Source: Siphonodentalium dalli (Eukaryota > Mollusca > Scaphopoda > Gadilida > Siphonodentaliidae). From it: DNA of 64,000 nt. This document shows, piece by piece, positions 41,340-51,539 of the stretch. The DNA is taken from NCBI GenBank assembly GCA_032622095.1, contig CP136062.1:38876918-38940917 (forward strand). The letters are read 5' to 3'. The position numbers were made by a program, and so were the translations under genes. The notes under the pieces were generated by a model, which was not told the origin of the DNA, made no database searches, and saw only the letters and a program-made list of their open reading frames with translations. The stretch's first letter is position 1, and the number at the start of each line of letters is the position of its first letter.

Positions 41340-42170
41340 TTGACTATCACTGATTATATCTCACCGAACAATTCGAACGTGTATCATGCATATAGAGATT
41401 ACTACACCAACCGTATCCCACAAAATCAAACTGCTGGACTATATATGCACAGTCCCTAAAAATCAGATAATGGCCGCGGACACACGTACCACAGTAGCGA
41501 TGGCATAGTAGGTGTGACAATTGATTATGGTGGAGTTTGGTAACAATTGGTCGGTCATAATTCTGTGCCATAGCTATCCATGTCGCCCGCTGCTTTTCCG
41601 CACAATGAGTCGACTGGACCAATTAACCATTGCTTTTTACCAAGGTTGATCTCTACTCATTACGTTTTGCTAAATTGTATTCACGGCGATATATATAATT
41701 GCACGATAGATCGTCCCGAATTGTGTTTGACCGTGGCCTGGTGGCAGTTCCTCGTTGACTCACATATCATTATTGTGGTACGTTATTTATATGATCTCAA
41801 TGCATGCATGTTTATCTACTTATATTAATTTCATTAATAAGAACAATCATGGCTGTTGACATAAATAGGTTATTCATTAAGTTATCAAGTGGATTTGTGT
41901 GTTAGCATGCAAAATATAACACTGTGTGTTGAGTAAAGATTAACATCGACAAGACATTCAGGTAGATACATCCTTGAGAGATCGACCGTCGCTGGTAGAG
42001 CTTGGTAGACTAATTGTGCGAAGTTGCAGAGGGCGACATGGCTTGCTATGGCATATTAAATATGACGAACAATTGTCACCAAACTCCACCATAATAAATT
42101 GTCACACCTACTATGCCATCGCTACTGTGATACGTGTGTCCGCGGCCATTAGAAATCAAGTACAACTCGT
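41340..42170. mobile_element. Inverted-repeat element with CGTGTGTCCGCGGCC arms (family V)
   Basis: GGCCGCGGACACACGTACCA and GTAGCGATGGCATAGTAGGT (41470-41520) face TACTATGCCATCGCTA and CGTGTGTCCGCGGCCA (42107-42152), and ATTATGGTGGAGTTTGGT faces ACCAAACTCCACCATAAT (42078-42095). The ~350-bp centre is single-copy. A fragment lies at 13018-13105. Confidence 0.75.
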
Positions 42171-42251
42171 TTTAAGAGTATTCCCTTGCTGATAAACATA
42201 AAAGTCGCAACATTTTTTTGAACCTAGTTCACAAAGCCTAATCGCGTCATA

Positions 42252-42604
42252 TTTAAAGGGATACTCTACACTAAATCCATGTATTTCTGAAACCATCTCC
42301 TATTATACTCAACAGAATATATGCAACAAATGAATAAACTTTGATGAGTGCAAAATATACATGGTTCAAATTTTATTCATTTGTTGCATATATTCTGTTG
42401 AGTATAATAGGAAATATGTCAAAAATATGGTAATTATAATGAAAATGAGTTAATGGCTCGAGCCTCGAGCCATAAACTCATTTTCATTACAATTGCCATG
42501 TTGTTATAACATTAGCATCGTTCATAACGTAAATGAGTGTATCTTGCACTCACACATGGCTCAAATTTATTAATATTTTGCGTATATTCTGTTGAGTATA
42601 ATAT
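42252..42604. mobile_element. MITE (family C), rearranged copy
   Basis: TTTAAAGGGATACTCTACAC starts the element. Two CAACAGAATATATGCAACAA arms in opposite orientation (near 42310 and 42395) and a palindrome with GGCTCGAGCCTCGAGCC centre (42452-42468) show internal rearrangement. The right terminus is lost at the 44-bp array. Confidence 0.7.
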
Positions 42605-42629
42605 GAGTACCGGTTGGACGTTGTGTCGC

Positions 42630-43361
42630 CAACTGCATCCGCAGTATCATGGGCATCACGAATCAACTATCGATGCATCCGGAGTATCATGGGCATCACG
42701 AATAACCCATCGATGCCACGATCAGTGCTCTGAGTCTGAGAACAAATCAACCATCGATGCCACGATCAGTGCCCTGAGTCTAAGAACAAATCAACCATCG
42801 ATGCCACGATCAGTGCTCTGAGTCTGAGAACAAATCAACCATCGATGCCACGATCAGTGCTCTGAGTCTGAGAACAAATCAACCATCGATGCCACGATCA
42901 GTGCCCTGAGTCTGAGAACAAATCAACCATCGATGCCACGATCAGTGCCCTGAGTCTGAGAACAAATCAACCATCGATGCCACGATCAGTGCTCTGAGTC
43001 TGAGAACAAATCAACCATCGATGCCACGATCAGTGCTCTGAGTCTAAGAACAAATCAACCATCGATGCCACGATCAGTGCTCTGAGTCTGAGAACAAATC
43101 AACCATCGATGCCACGATCAGTGCTCTGAGTCTGAGAACAAATCAACCATCGATGCCACGATCAGTGCTCTGAGTCTGAGAACAAATCAACCATCGATGC
43201 CACGATCAGTGCTCTGAGTCTAAGAACAAATCAACCATCGATGCCACGATCAGTGCTCTGAGTCTGAGAACAAATCAACCATCGATGCCACGATCAGCGC
43301 TCTGAGTCTGAGAACAAATCAACCATCGATGCCACGATCAGTGCTCTGAGTCTGAGAACGA
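42630..43361. repeat. 44-bp minisatellite, about 15 units, with a related leader
   Basis: Units read CCATCGATGCCACGATCAGT then GCTCTGAGTCTGAGAACAAA and TCAA. Only a few positions vary (GCTC/GCCC, CTGAG/CTAAG). The leader (42630-42706) holds two diverged ~40-bp units with GTATCATGGGCATCACGAAT. Confidence 0.95.
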
Positions 43362-43734
43362 TTCCACAAGCACCAGAATCTCAGACAAAATTTGAAAAAG
43401 ACGCACTGGCCTAATTTCGTGCCTGTGCTCCTATACGGTGTCATGTCCAGGGATGGCAGTGTGTTGTAGGTTACACTGGTGTAAATGTTTTCCATAGGCC
43501 TCAGTGCTAATGTTGTAGCGTATACTGTTGGCAATATAAATTTTGGGTCCAAAATGTTCTTTAAATCTGAAAAATTGACATTTGGGAAAACCTTTTACGC
43601 AAAAAAATCATGTCCGTCTAGCAGGGAATTCGCCTTTAAATCCTGTGTTTACGTAATAGTGTCAGAACCGCATAAAAAATATTGTCATATTTTTTTTATT
43701 TTTTTTTTGGCCCTGTGCTATTGCTGACCACTCT
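43362..43734. other. Intergenic, no feature recognised
   Basis: A GCCCTGTGCTATTGC near 43713 is reminiscent of the hairpin MITE end. No supported gene. Confidence 0.35.
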
Positions 43735-43925
43735 TATCGGCTGGAGCACCCCGAAAGAGGTGACACACCCTTACGAGATGGTCAAATTGCCTGTCGGGGT
43801 CAGTCCCCGCTAGAAGCGAAAGTCCGTCAGTCAGTCAGGACCACTCGTCCTCCTCAGGCTGCGAACCCATACCGCGGAAGTCCCGTCCGATGGGGTTACC
43901 ATCGTCGGGGACGTATCTCAGACCA
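43735..43925. other. GC-rich structured block of unknown nature
   Basis: In contrast to the AT-rich surroundings, this 190-bp block is GC-rich and contains short stems such as CGGGGTCAGTCCCCG and GGACCACTCGTCC plus a CGTCAGTCAGTCAGG run. I considered a tRNA, snRNA, ribozyme or exon and found no match. It is followed by AAAGGGTTAATTCCTGTGCC, which resembles MITE ends, so it may be the body of an element. Confidence 0.35.
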
Positions 43926-44299
43926 CACCAAAAAATTCAAACTTCACTACAAAGGGTTAATTCCTGTGCCAATGGCTATTTTACCTATGAGAAATCATAG
44001 GGAAGAGGTGTGATGATTTTTTTATGCAAAAAGCACACAAGGCTATTGACCAATCAGGGCCCAGTGTCTATTTTATTCTCTCCTATATATATATCCGCTA
44101 GATGTCACTCCGAACCCTATTTAAACCAGTGTAACCTAAAGGAATCAGGGAGCTAAATGTGTTCTATAGTCGGGGAGCGAGTACACCGTGGAATGCTAAA
44201 GGTGAAGGTAACTGAAGAATGACCTTCGTCTGATACACGCGACACGTTATTAGAGGATGGCATCGCGTTTATTTGATTTGTACATAATATCTCAATAAT
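43926..44299. other. Intergenic, MITE-end-like sequence at the left
   Basis: GGGTTAATTCCTGTGCCAAT at 43955 joins a TTAA terminus to the hairpin start, but no hairpin follows. The rest is unassigned. Confidence 0.35.
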
Positions 44300-44578
44300 T
44301 TAAACTGGTGAATGAATGGGGGAATGGATTTTTTTGAGCGGGAAATTTAGTGAACTAGCTGCTGTAGTTCTGGGTTTTTCCAGATCAAATTTGGCTGTGG
44401 GATAGCCCTGTCGTACACTTGGGGATTTATTTTAAATAGTAAACACATCACCTATGATTTTTCTTACATTTTCGTGATCAACTAGTGTCAATCTAGCTGG
44501 GTAAACATTCAGTGAATTTGGCCAAAACGTTAACACTGTCGTCTATGGGAAACCATTTAGTTCAGTGATCAGTGATTC
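44300..44578 (+). repeat. Dispersed repeat (family M), copy 2
   Basis: TAGCCCTGTCGTACACTTGG and TATGGGAAACCATTTAG match 16135-16452 in reverse. Confidence 0.75.
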
Positions 44579-44909
44579 CTATAGGCACACCGTCGGATCT
44601 GGAGCCGGTGTTAATGGGTGGCCCGTGTGCGACAATGTGAGCACGTTATATACCATATGCATACCGTGGCGATAACGTCTTGGGGAAATGGCAAAATTAC
44701 CTGATCAAACTCGAGTCATCCTATACTCACGGCACCACGGTGTAAATGAGGCATTGCCTTCATTGTGTTATCCCAGCACTGGGTCGAATAAACTTACAAA
44801 CTACATGTACCAAAACCTCACATACATGGATTCATACATGTACGTTCAAACTTATAAACAGCCTTCATAGAACGCATATAAAGTAGACATAATAGTGGGA
44901 ATTGACTAA
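44579..44909. other. Intergenic, no feature recognised
   Basis: No supported feature. Confidence 0.4.
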
Positions 44910-45200
44910 TGGAGAATATTGGGACATGTCACTATGTGAATGGGAGAATAATGGCTGATTCTATCAATATCTGATTTTGAGGAGTATAACGCAGGATATT
45001 GGGTCCACGCTCCTCTTTTCTGCCTCGATCATCCAGACCAAGCTAATCGAACGCGAGTTGCGGTACGATTAATTACTATGCATTGCGCTGATTCTGCACG
45101 GCACACTCTTTGATGATAGAATCTACGTCATCCCCGATTTAGCAGTTAATTCAAGAGTCAACAGAGTGCACGATGGCGCAAGTGCACTTGTCATTTAAAG
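44910..45200 (+). repeat. Dispersed repeat (family DD), copy 2
   Basis: GATCATCCAGACCAAGCTAA and CTTTGATGATAGAATC in order, parallel to 34440-34740. Confidence 0.65.
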
Positions 45201-45249
45201 ATTCAGAGATTCCAAGCACGCAGTACAATAGCACGACAACCCCATTTAA

Positions 45250-45380
45250 CCACAACTTAAACGGACATGGCTCATTCGGACCTCAATTTTTTTCTACGTA
45301 ATTTGGAGCGACGGATACGGATACGATATGTCGATAAATAAACGAACTCTTGACATATGCTCTGAAATATACTTGCTTAA
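45250..45380 (+). repeat. Dispersed repeat (family L), copy 2
   Basis: ACTTAAACGGACATGGCTCA, CTACGTAATTTGGA and GCTCTGAAATATAC match 29376-29530. Confidence 0.65.
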
Positions 45381-45655
45381 TCGAAATTTAAGTAAACACG
45401 GCTTTCATTCATTCGAAACTATAAACATTTTCTTTACGGAGTAGATGGCATAGTCAACAATCAAAACACCATTATTTGTTTATTAATCCAATCGTACGTA
45501 ACTAAAACAAATTGTTTTGAACAACCCTTGTCAAATAATTTGAATTGAAAAACAAAACTAAAAGTGTTTCATTACTGACTAAATCATGTATCTACATTAT
45601 TTCTCCACGACTTATAAAATATCGAGTTTGTATTACGGAAGGAACACCAGCCCCA
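45381..45655. other. Intergenic, no feature recognised
   Basis: No supported feature. Confidence 0.4.
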
Positions 45656-45658
45656 TCA

Positions 45659-45800
45659 TCTCACACACTCTGTATTCTATATCGCTTGCTGAACATTTCT
45701 GATCTCACACACTCTGTATTCCATGTCGCTTGCCTCACACACTCTGTATTCCATGTCGCTTGCCTCACACACTCTGTATTCCATATCGCTTGCTGAACAT
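45659..45800. repeat. 30-bp tandem repeat, about four copies
   Basis: CTCACACACTCTGTATTCCA then TGTCGCTTGC. Three copies are contiguous at 45704-45793, and one lies upstream with a TGAACATTTCTGAT spacer that recurs after the last copy. Confidence 0.9.
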
Positions 45801-46004
45801 TTCTGCTACCTTGTAATTGTAATGTATTTTATTTAGATGTATCAGGGGCAAGCTCCGTGTAAGTTGTACAAACATGTGCCTCAATCCATTTGTATTTGTA
45901 CATATATTTTTCAGATACATTAAATTTTCTTAAAGTACAAAGGAGAAGAAGTCTCCTCTCAACGCGTCATGCACATGTATTACCCCCTCCAATATTACGA
46001 CTAG
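45801..46004. other. Intergenic, no feature recognised
   Basis: No supported feature. Confidence 0.4.
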
Positions 46005-46130
46005 GGATTATATTATTATCCATTCCTAATCTAACACTCTTTCTGATTGGGCAAAAGCCGTCACATAATAATCCGGGACTCCCGAAAGTCATATTGGAGT
46101 CCAATATGACCTTTTTTTTAAATTACTGGG
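46005..46130. repeat. Fold-back repeat, copy 2 (pair with 22562-22700)
   Basis: TTTCTGATTGGGCAAAAGCC and AGTCATATTGGAGTCCAATA (a palindrome at 46087-46110) match 22590-22690. A TGACGTCA octamer lies just downstream (about 46138). Confidence 0.7.
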
Positions 46131-46424
46131 ACTCCGTGACGTCACGAAGTAACTCTATTACCAAATGAATCGATCAAATTGTGATACGCGAGCAATACTC
46201 TGGTGGATTTAGCAGACGTTTCACATCTGCATTGAGTTTTATTTTCATTTCCGTGTTTACTGTTCCAAAACATGCTTTCTGATGATCAAATACAGGCTAT
46301 TATAGAGATTCAAGTGCCGACAAATACCAAAATTAACCACACAAGTGTTATGCCCATAATTTGGATAAACATACAGATGGATAATAAAAAATGTCACTTT
46401 TCAATGTTTTGTATAGTATGTTGT
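46131..46424. other. Intergenic with a short dispersed segment
   Basis: ATTAACCACACAAGTGTTAT through AAACATACAGATGGATAATA (46330-46386) recurs at 46946-47000 inside the next element. Confidence 0.55.
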
Positions 46425-46493
46425 GGTTGTGGTGAAAAGTCATATTGGACTTGACACTGCTTGTCTCGTCCAATATTACTTTTCACCACAACC
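46425..46493. repeat. Fold-back palindrome, 26-nt arms
   Basis: GGTTGTGGTGAAAAGTCATA continues to TTGGAC and faces GTCCAATATTACTTTTCACC with ACAACC. The inner AGTCATATTGGAC is shared with 22562-22700 and 46005-46130, but the outer arm is unique. Confidence 0.8.
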
Positions 46494-46654
46494 TGGACTC
46501 GTACAAGAAAAACAAATACTGTACACAACATTGTATAACAAGAAAACCAATGTCAGAAATGTTAACGCGCTCGAGATCATATTTTATATACCCATGATTG
46601 TAATTATAGAATATAAAATATATTGGTTTCACGAATGACCAACTCATAATTCCG
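46494..46654. other. Intergenic, no feature recognised
   Basis: No supported feature. Confidence 0.4.
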
Positions 46655-47026
46655 TTAAAACAACTAATCCTTCAAATTATTACAACAACTATATACGGCT
46701 TATCACTGAAGGTTTCTCATGCATCTCACCAGAATTCCCAACTACACCTTTTACCGGACTCGGCCTCCGGGTCGCAGTTCGACTTTTAATCCGTCCCAAA
46801 AATTCCCATTTCTATAAATAAAACGCCCATGTATACCAAGAATCAGCGAAACATTATACACGCGGAGCACAAAAATAATTGTATAGTATAATACACACAC
46901 TACCCTGGTTTCGTAGATCATTTGAAAATCCAGGCGTATAACAAAATTAACCACACAAGTTTTTTGCCCATAATTTGGTTAAACATACAGATGGATAAAA
47001 ATAATTTGAAGGATTAGTTGTTTTAA
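46655..47026. mobile_element. TTAA-flanked element with 27-bp inverted ends (family X)
   Basis: TTAAAACAACTAATCCTTCA on the left and TGAAGGATTAGTTGTTTTAA on the right are perfect complements. The interior is ~320 bp without a recognised ORF. It is another TTAA-bounded family. Confidence 0.8.
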
Positions 47027-47112
47027 CGAAACATTAACGATATACCCAGGGTCTCAGTCCGCCTATTCGTTAAAATCACGATATAGCTTTGAGCAGAGGA
47101 CTGCCATGTGTA

Positions 47113-47329
47113 TACAGTAATGCTCTAATCAATCGACTCCTTAAACACAGCAGAATTGTGGGTAACTTTTCAGGATTTAGTCGGAAATATGGCTTGTTGA
47201 CATTCATCGGAAAGCTCTCGGAGTGAGCTTTCCGATGAATAGCATCAAGCCATATTTCCGACTAATTCCTGAAAAGTTACCCACAATTCTGCTGTGTTTA
47301 AGGAGTCGATTAATTAGAGAATTACTGTA
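47113..47329. mobile_element. Palindromic TA-flanked MITE (family B), complete copy
   Basis: TA-CAGTAATGCTCTAATC to ATTAGAGAATTACTG-TA with long arms that include GGAAATATGGCTTGTTG. Nearly the whole element is one palindrome with a centre AGCTCTCGGAGTGAGCT. TA duplication and CAGT ends fit a Tc1/mariner-type MITE. Confidence 0.9.
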
Positions 47330-47932
47330 GCTAGATAGTTAGCAATATATTTATTATTTTTATTTAAAAAACAAAGTAACAATTGTTTGGTATTTATAAG
47401 TCTAGTTGATATTAGTTCACAAGACATGTTTCTTGTATAAATTTTTTTGTTCAGTCTGAACTTTCAGTACATAAAATAATACCTTTGGTCCACAGATATC
47501 TGTTGACAGGAGCTTCTGCCAATATAGCAAATAATTCCCTAATTAATTTTCCATGATCCGGGATATATATTGTGGCTATGTTTAGAAAATTACTATATTT
47601 TTAACTGAAAATATATATTTTATAAAATTATAGGTGAAATATTTCTAACACAATCTGTTAATAGCCCTCGTTGACATGCATGCATTGATAGTCCGCAGTG
47701 CAATTAGGTTGTTATCACTACACCTGGTTTCGTTTGATTGTCACGTATTTACAAATGATCTACGCCAGTATTTTCGATTTGCTGATACATTCCGCTGTCG
47801 GTGTATTGTTGTGGAGGTGGTTTGTGCAGTTCAGTTCCAGATATTACACACACCCGTGTCGTTTCAAATGTAAATCGTTACTTGGAATCTGACCGTCGAA
47901 CATAGCACATCTTGGAGCCATTCCGCGGTGGG
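47330..47932. other. Intergenic, no feature recognised
   Basis: AT-rich; no supported gene. Confidence 0.4.
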
Positions 47933-48408
47933 GAATCGCGTGGTTTCGAGGTTGGTGAGTACCACGCATTCAAAATGCTCGAGGCGAGCGCAATCGCATA
48001 AAAAAACATAATATATATAAGGAACTGACACAAAACATATCATTTTGACTGTTAATTTACTTTTAAAACTAGTTGATACTTTATTTGTTCGAAAATACTT
48101 AGTAGTTTTCTATCAAATGTTGATCAAAGTTGCCAGTCGGAGGTTCGTTGTATACACCAGTCCATATTCATCAATTAGGACTGACGACTTTGGTCAGAAT
48201 GTTAGAGCAAACAACTGTGTGTTTGGACACAAATGAGGTATCAGCTTGTTTGATAAAATAGTATAGCATATGCTCGTATAGCTACCGAAATACTATGTAA
48301 TATGTCATATCCTAGTTTATTAACTCTTTTCCTCGTTTCTGATCGCATTTACGATCGCCTCGGCCATTTTGAATGCGCGATACTCATCAACTCGATACCA
48401 CGTGATTC
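47933..48408. mobile_element. Family H inverted-repeat element, complete copy
   Basis: GAATCGCGTGGTTTCGAGGT with CATTCAAAATG on the left faces CATTTTGAATGCGCGATACT and CGATACCACGTGATTC on the right. The interior matches the partial copies at 17436-17760 and 36776-37064. The right edge touches the end of the LINE fragment, which suggests insertion into or recombination with it. Confidence 0.8.
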
Positions 48409-48412
48409 ATCA

Positions 48413-49086
48413 CCTTCCGTAGAATATGCAAATTATCATATCGGAACCGCACGCCTTAGAGGGTTTCATACCATTTAGAGCCTCGTAAACGTCAATTGTC
48501 GTTATGTTGAACTCACCCAGCGTAGGGTTGCCTGTTACTAGTTGAACTTGTATGGGAAGATCATGTGCAAACTCATCTATGATGGATATTTCACAACAGT
48601 ATAAATTTAATGCGTTAACTTTATCTGCAGTATGAATAATGTGCTCGCCGTTGAGTTGGAGAGGGGGCAGTGAATTTCTCTTACCATTTGAGATTAATTT
48701 CTGAATTGTTTTCACCATGTTGTGTGGTCGGAGTCGTTAGTAAGTATTGCATCGATATTTTTATCATAATCCAAATTGGCTTTCCGGACAGCGCTAATGA
48801 CTTCATTTCGTTTCGCCCGAAATTTACCCCATGTATTGGGTTTTATTTTTTTTATTTTAGCACTTTTATGCAATCTATTTCGTTGTCTCATTAGTTGTCT
48901 TATACAGCAAGTACGCCATTCTGGAATGTTCAATCTAATATGTACAACCTTATTTGGTATAAATTCCTGGCAAACTTTGTGGATTTTGCCAGTATAGTGA
49001 GTTATAAGAGCAGATACGGGAGTGGTGCGGACAATATCCAAAGTCCAATTAGTCCCATGAAATTCCACAGTCCAATTAAAACGTGA
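48413..49086 (-). pseudogene. Non-LTR retrotransposon fragment (linker and start of RT)
   Basis: Two minus-strand frames join at about 48712. The upstream frame contains IPEWRTCCIRQLMRQRNRLH, KFRAKRNEVISAVRKANLDY and DSDHTTW. The downstream frame continues KTIQKLISN and ends with YEALNGMKPSKACGSDMI. This order (R-D-R-L, R-N-E-V, K-A-x-x-D-Y, W-W-K, then L-N-x-x-K-P-x-K-A-x-G-x-D) is the known linker between endonuclease and reverse transcriptase and the first RT block of LINEs. A one-base frameshift sits at the W-W-K motif, and the sequence ends after RT block 0 at the family H element. It is dead, with both ends missing. It may belong to the same clade as the relic at 13446-14180, but they do not overlap. 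Confidence 0.8.
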
Positions 49087-49239
49087 CAATACACATTGAA
49101 AAGGGTCATATAGGGTTGAAAACTATTCTGATATACAGATTTATACTGCAATATCTGCAATATGATGTGGATGTTCCCTAGGTGATGTGTTCAAATGAGG
49201 TCACCAGTTCAAAACCAGGACAACAACTATTCCTCCATA
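49087..49239. other. Intergenic, no feature recognised
   Basis: No supported feature. Confidence 0.4.
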
Positions 49240-49560
49240 GTTATCCCCCGCCAAATTGAAAATTAGCGGGGGATATAGGAATGGGTTCCGGTATCGGTAT
49301 TGGAGAATTATTAGAAATAAAAACTAAAACAAAATCGATCCATTTTCTCACATTTTCATGTTGATGATGGATATACATACATTTATAATTTCTCTCATCT
49401 ACGGAGGATTCAAAGATGCATAATCCGAATAAACGCCCCACAATTACCATTTCTTTGGCTTCTTTGAAAAAATATTTGATTCTGGTCGAGGAACCTACCC
49501 ATCGAAGTTCAGAGTTATTAGTTGTCGGTTTTTTAAATCTGTTATTTTTCACAACCGGGA
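49240..49560 (-). repeat. Dispersed repeat with terminal CCCCCGCCAAATTG hairpin (family Z)
   Basis: TATCCCCCGCCAAATTGAAA and its mirror (49244-49276) form a small hairpin at one edge. The minus-strand reading AATAACAGATTTAAAAAACC and GCCAAAGAAATGGTAATT recurs at 56576-56670, giving the look-alike peptides NNRFKKPTTNNSEL. I regard the ORF as a by-product. Confidence 0.6.
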
Positions 49561-49962
49561 ATATATTTATTTCTTTATTTCATGATTTCGGAGATCTCAC
49601 AAAGATTCACATGTAACATATATACAGTTGGAACACAAATCATGCAAGACGAAACATAATTACAGTCATATATATATGAAGTACGGAATATTAGGACAAC
49701 GCATCACACATGACACGTACACTGTGTATATGATTCAGTGGCGACCAGTTAATTTCGGAAAATAATCGGAATAGAAGTCAATGAAAAGTATCGCAACCAT
49801 GCAACAATAATACGGTATGTCGTGAGATTTGACGTGCGGATTCATGCATTATAATTATTTATGAATCAGTAATCAAGTTTTATCCATGCAAATAGACATG
49901 TTATAAGGCACCATGCATACACGTGGAAATATACTATCTGTTTACATTATGTTTACATTCGA
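49561..49962. other. Intergenic, no feature recognised
   Basis: No supported feature. Confidence 0.4.
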
Positions 49963-50058
49963 TATTGGGAAATCGCGACCTGAGTTCCATGTTGTTCTAA
50001 GTGTATACATAATGCACATACACTAAGAACAATGGAACTGAGGTCACGAAATTCCAAT
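49963..50058. repeat. Fold-back palindrome, ~41-nt arms
   Basis: ATTGGGAAATCGCGACCTGA and GTTCCATGTTGTTCTAAGTG face CACTAAGAACAATGGAAC and TGAGGTCACGAAATTCCAAT across a ~12-nt loop. The arm sequence is unique in the window. Confidence 0.85.
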
Positions 50059-50133
50059 TTAAATTAGGAATCACCATAAATGGAAGTTGTAAACCACACT
50101 CGCTCACCTCCAAACTGCCAAGGAAACCCGTTA

Positions 50134-50538
50134 TTAACCCTTTACCCAACAAACCGGCCAAAACCGGCCAAATAAAGCTTCAACAGCCTAAGCCTAAAAT
50201 ATCTTCGGTCTGTCTCAATAGAACCATACACATATGGATATCATTGGAACCGGCTCCTTGACCACATTTTGATAGTTACAGTTATACCCTGTGCCAATGC
50301 ATTCTCTTATATATGCGAGTCGACCATAGGTCGCCTCGCATATATAAGAGAATGCATTGGCCTAAAAAAAATCTTTTTTTAACACTTTTTACCATTTTTC
50401 TTACATTCTTTAACAATTTTATAATTTTTAATGTGTTAAGCCAATGCATTCTCTTATATATGCGAGGCGACCTATGGTCGACTCGCATATATAAGAGAAT
50501 GCATTGGCACAGGGCCATTCTGTTGGGTAAAGGGTTAA
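50134..50538 (+). mobile_element. TTAA-flanked double-hairpin MITE (family A), complete copy
   Basis: TTAA at 50134-50137 and 50535-50538. Hairpins lie at about 50294-50362 and 50441-50509, both intact. The subterminal segment has the AGCCTAAGCCTAAAATATCT duplication unique to this copy. Confidence 0.9.
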
Positions 50539-50686
50539 AGGACTTTTACGGATAATATGATATCATGATTGGTATTGTTGTGAGTATTTATTGGTAATAA
50601 ACTAATTTGTATAACTAAATCGGCTTTTTGTTGAAATTCCGTTGTAACTGGATTATTCCGCTAACATCGAATCGAATTATGTACCT

Positions 50687-51086
50687 TTAACCCTTTACCC
50701 AACAAACCGGCCAAAACCGACCAAATAAAGCTTCAACAGCCTAAAATATCTTCGGTCTGTCTCAATAGAACCATACACATATGGATATCATTGGAACCGG
50801 CTCCTTGACCACATTGTGATAGTTACAGTTATGCCCTGTGCCAATGCATTCTCTTATATATGCGAGTCGACCATAGGTCGCCTCGCATATATAAGAGAAT
50901 GCATTGGCCTAAAACAAATCTTTTTTTAACACTTTTTACCATTTTTTCTTACATTCTTTAACAATTTTATAATTTTTAATGTGTTAAGCCAATGCATTCT
51001 CTTATATATGCGAGGCGACCTATGGTCGACTCGCATATATAAGAGAATGCATTGGCACATGGCCCTTCTGTTGGGTAAAGGGTTAA
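50687..51086 (+). mobile_element. TTAA-flanked double-hairpin MITE (family A), complete copy
   Basis: TTAA at 50687-50690 and 51083-51086. Hairpins lie at about 50838-50906 and 50988-51056. It is very similar to the copy 150 bp upstream and in the same orientation. The left TTAA coincides with the terminus of a family FF repeat (reverse of TTAAAGGTACATAATTCGAT), so it inserted at or replaced that element's end. Confidence 0.9.
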
Positions 51087-51539
51087 GCCCCTTGAACTAT
51101 ATAGAGATATCGGCTCGCTGAAATGAATCTTGCTTTCATTGTAGAAATATATGATGTCATCGGCTGGTCAATCTAAATGCAAATGTGGGAATGTCACCTC
51201 GATCATGATTTCTTGAACCTGCGTTCCCATCTGGCTGATATTTCGATCGTGATTTCTAGATCTAACTCGCGCCCCCGTCTGTCTGGTTATAGAACGACAT
51301 CACGTGACCCGAGATTGTTGCTTTCGTCATTAGTTATGCCATTATTCGGTGCTTGAATAGAATGAGGCGGCTCAGCCCAAAGGGGGAACTAGCTTAATCG
51401 CAAACGCGGTAAAGTGATAGGCATGCTAATTCGTTACCAAAACAATTGACATTAAATCCGCCATGAATTGGCGGAAAATTACTTTCGATCAGGACGACAT
51501 ATGCTTCCACGTCAAACCTAACAGATTCATCAATGATAT
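51087..51539. other. Intergenic, no feature recognised
   Basis: No supported feature. ATTTCTTGAACC and ATTTCTAGATCT phrases hint at a short local repeat. Confidence 0.35.

Noticed and set aside
49241-49552. 103-codon minus-strand ORF ending in a Pro-rich stretch
   Set aside because: The same nucleotide sequence occurs as a dispersed repeat at 56576-56670 without preserving the frame.
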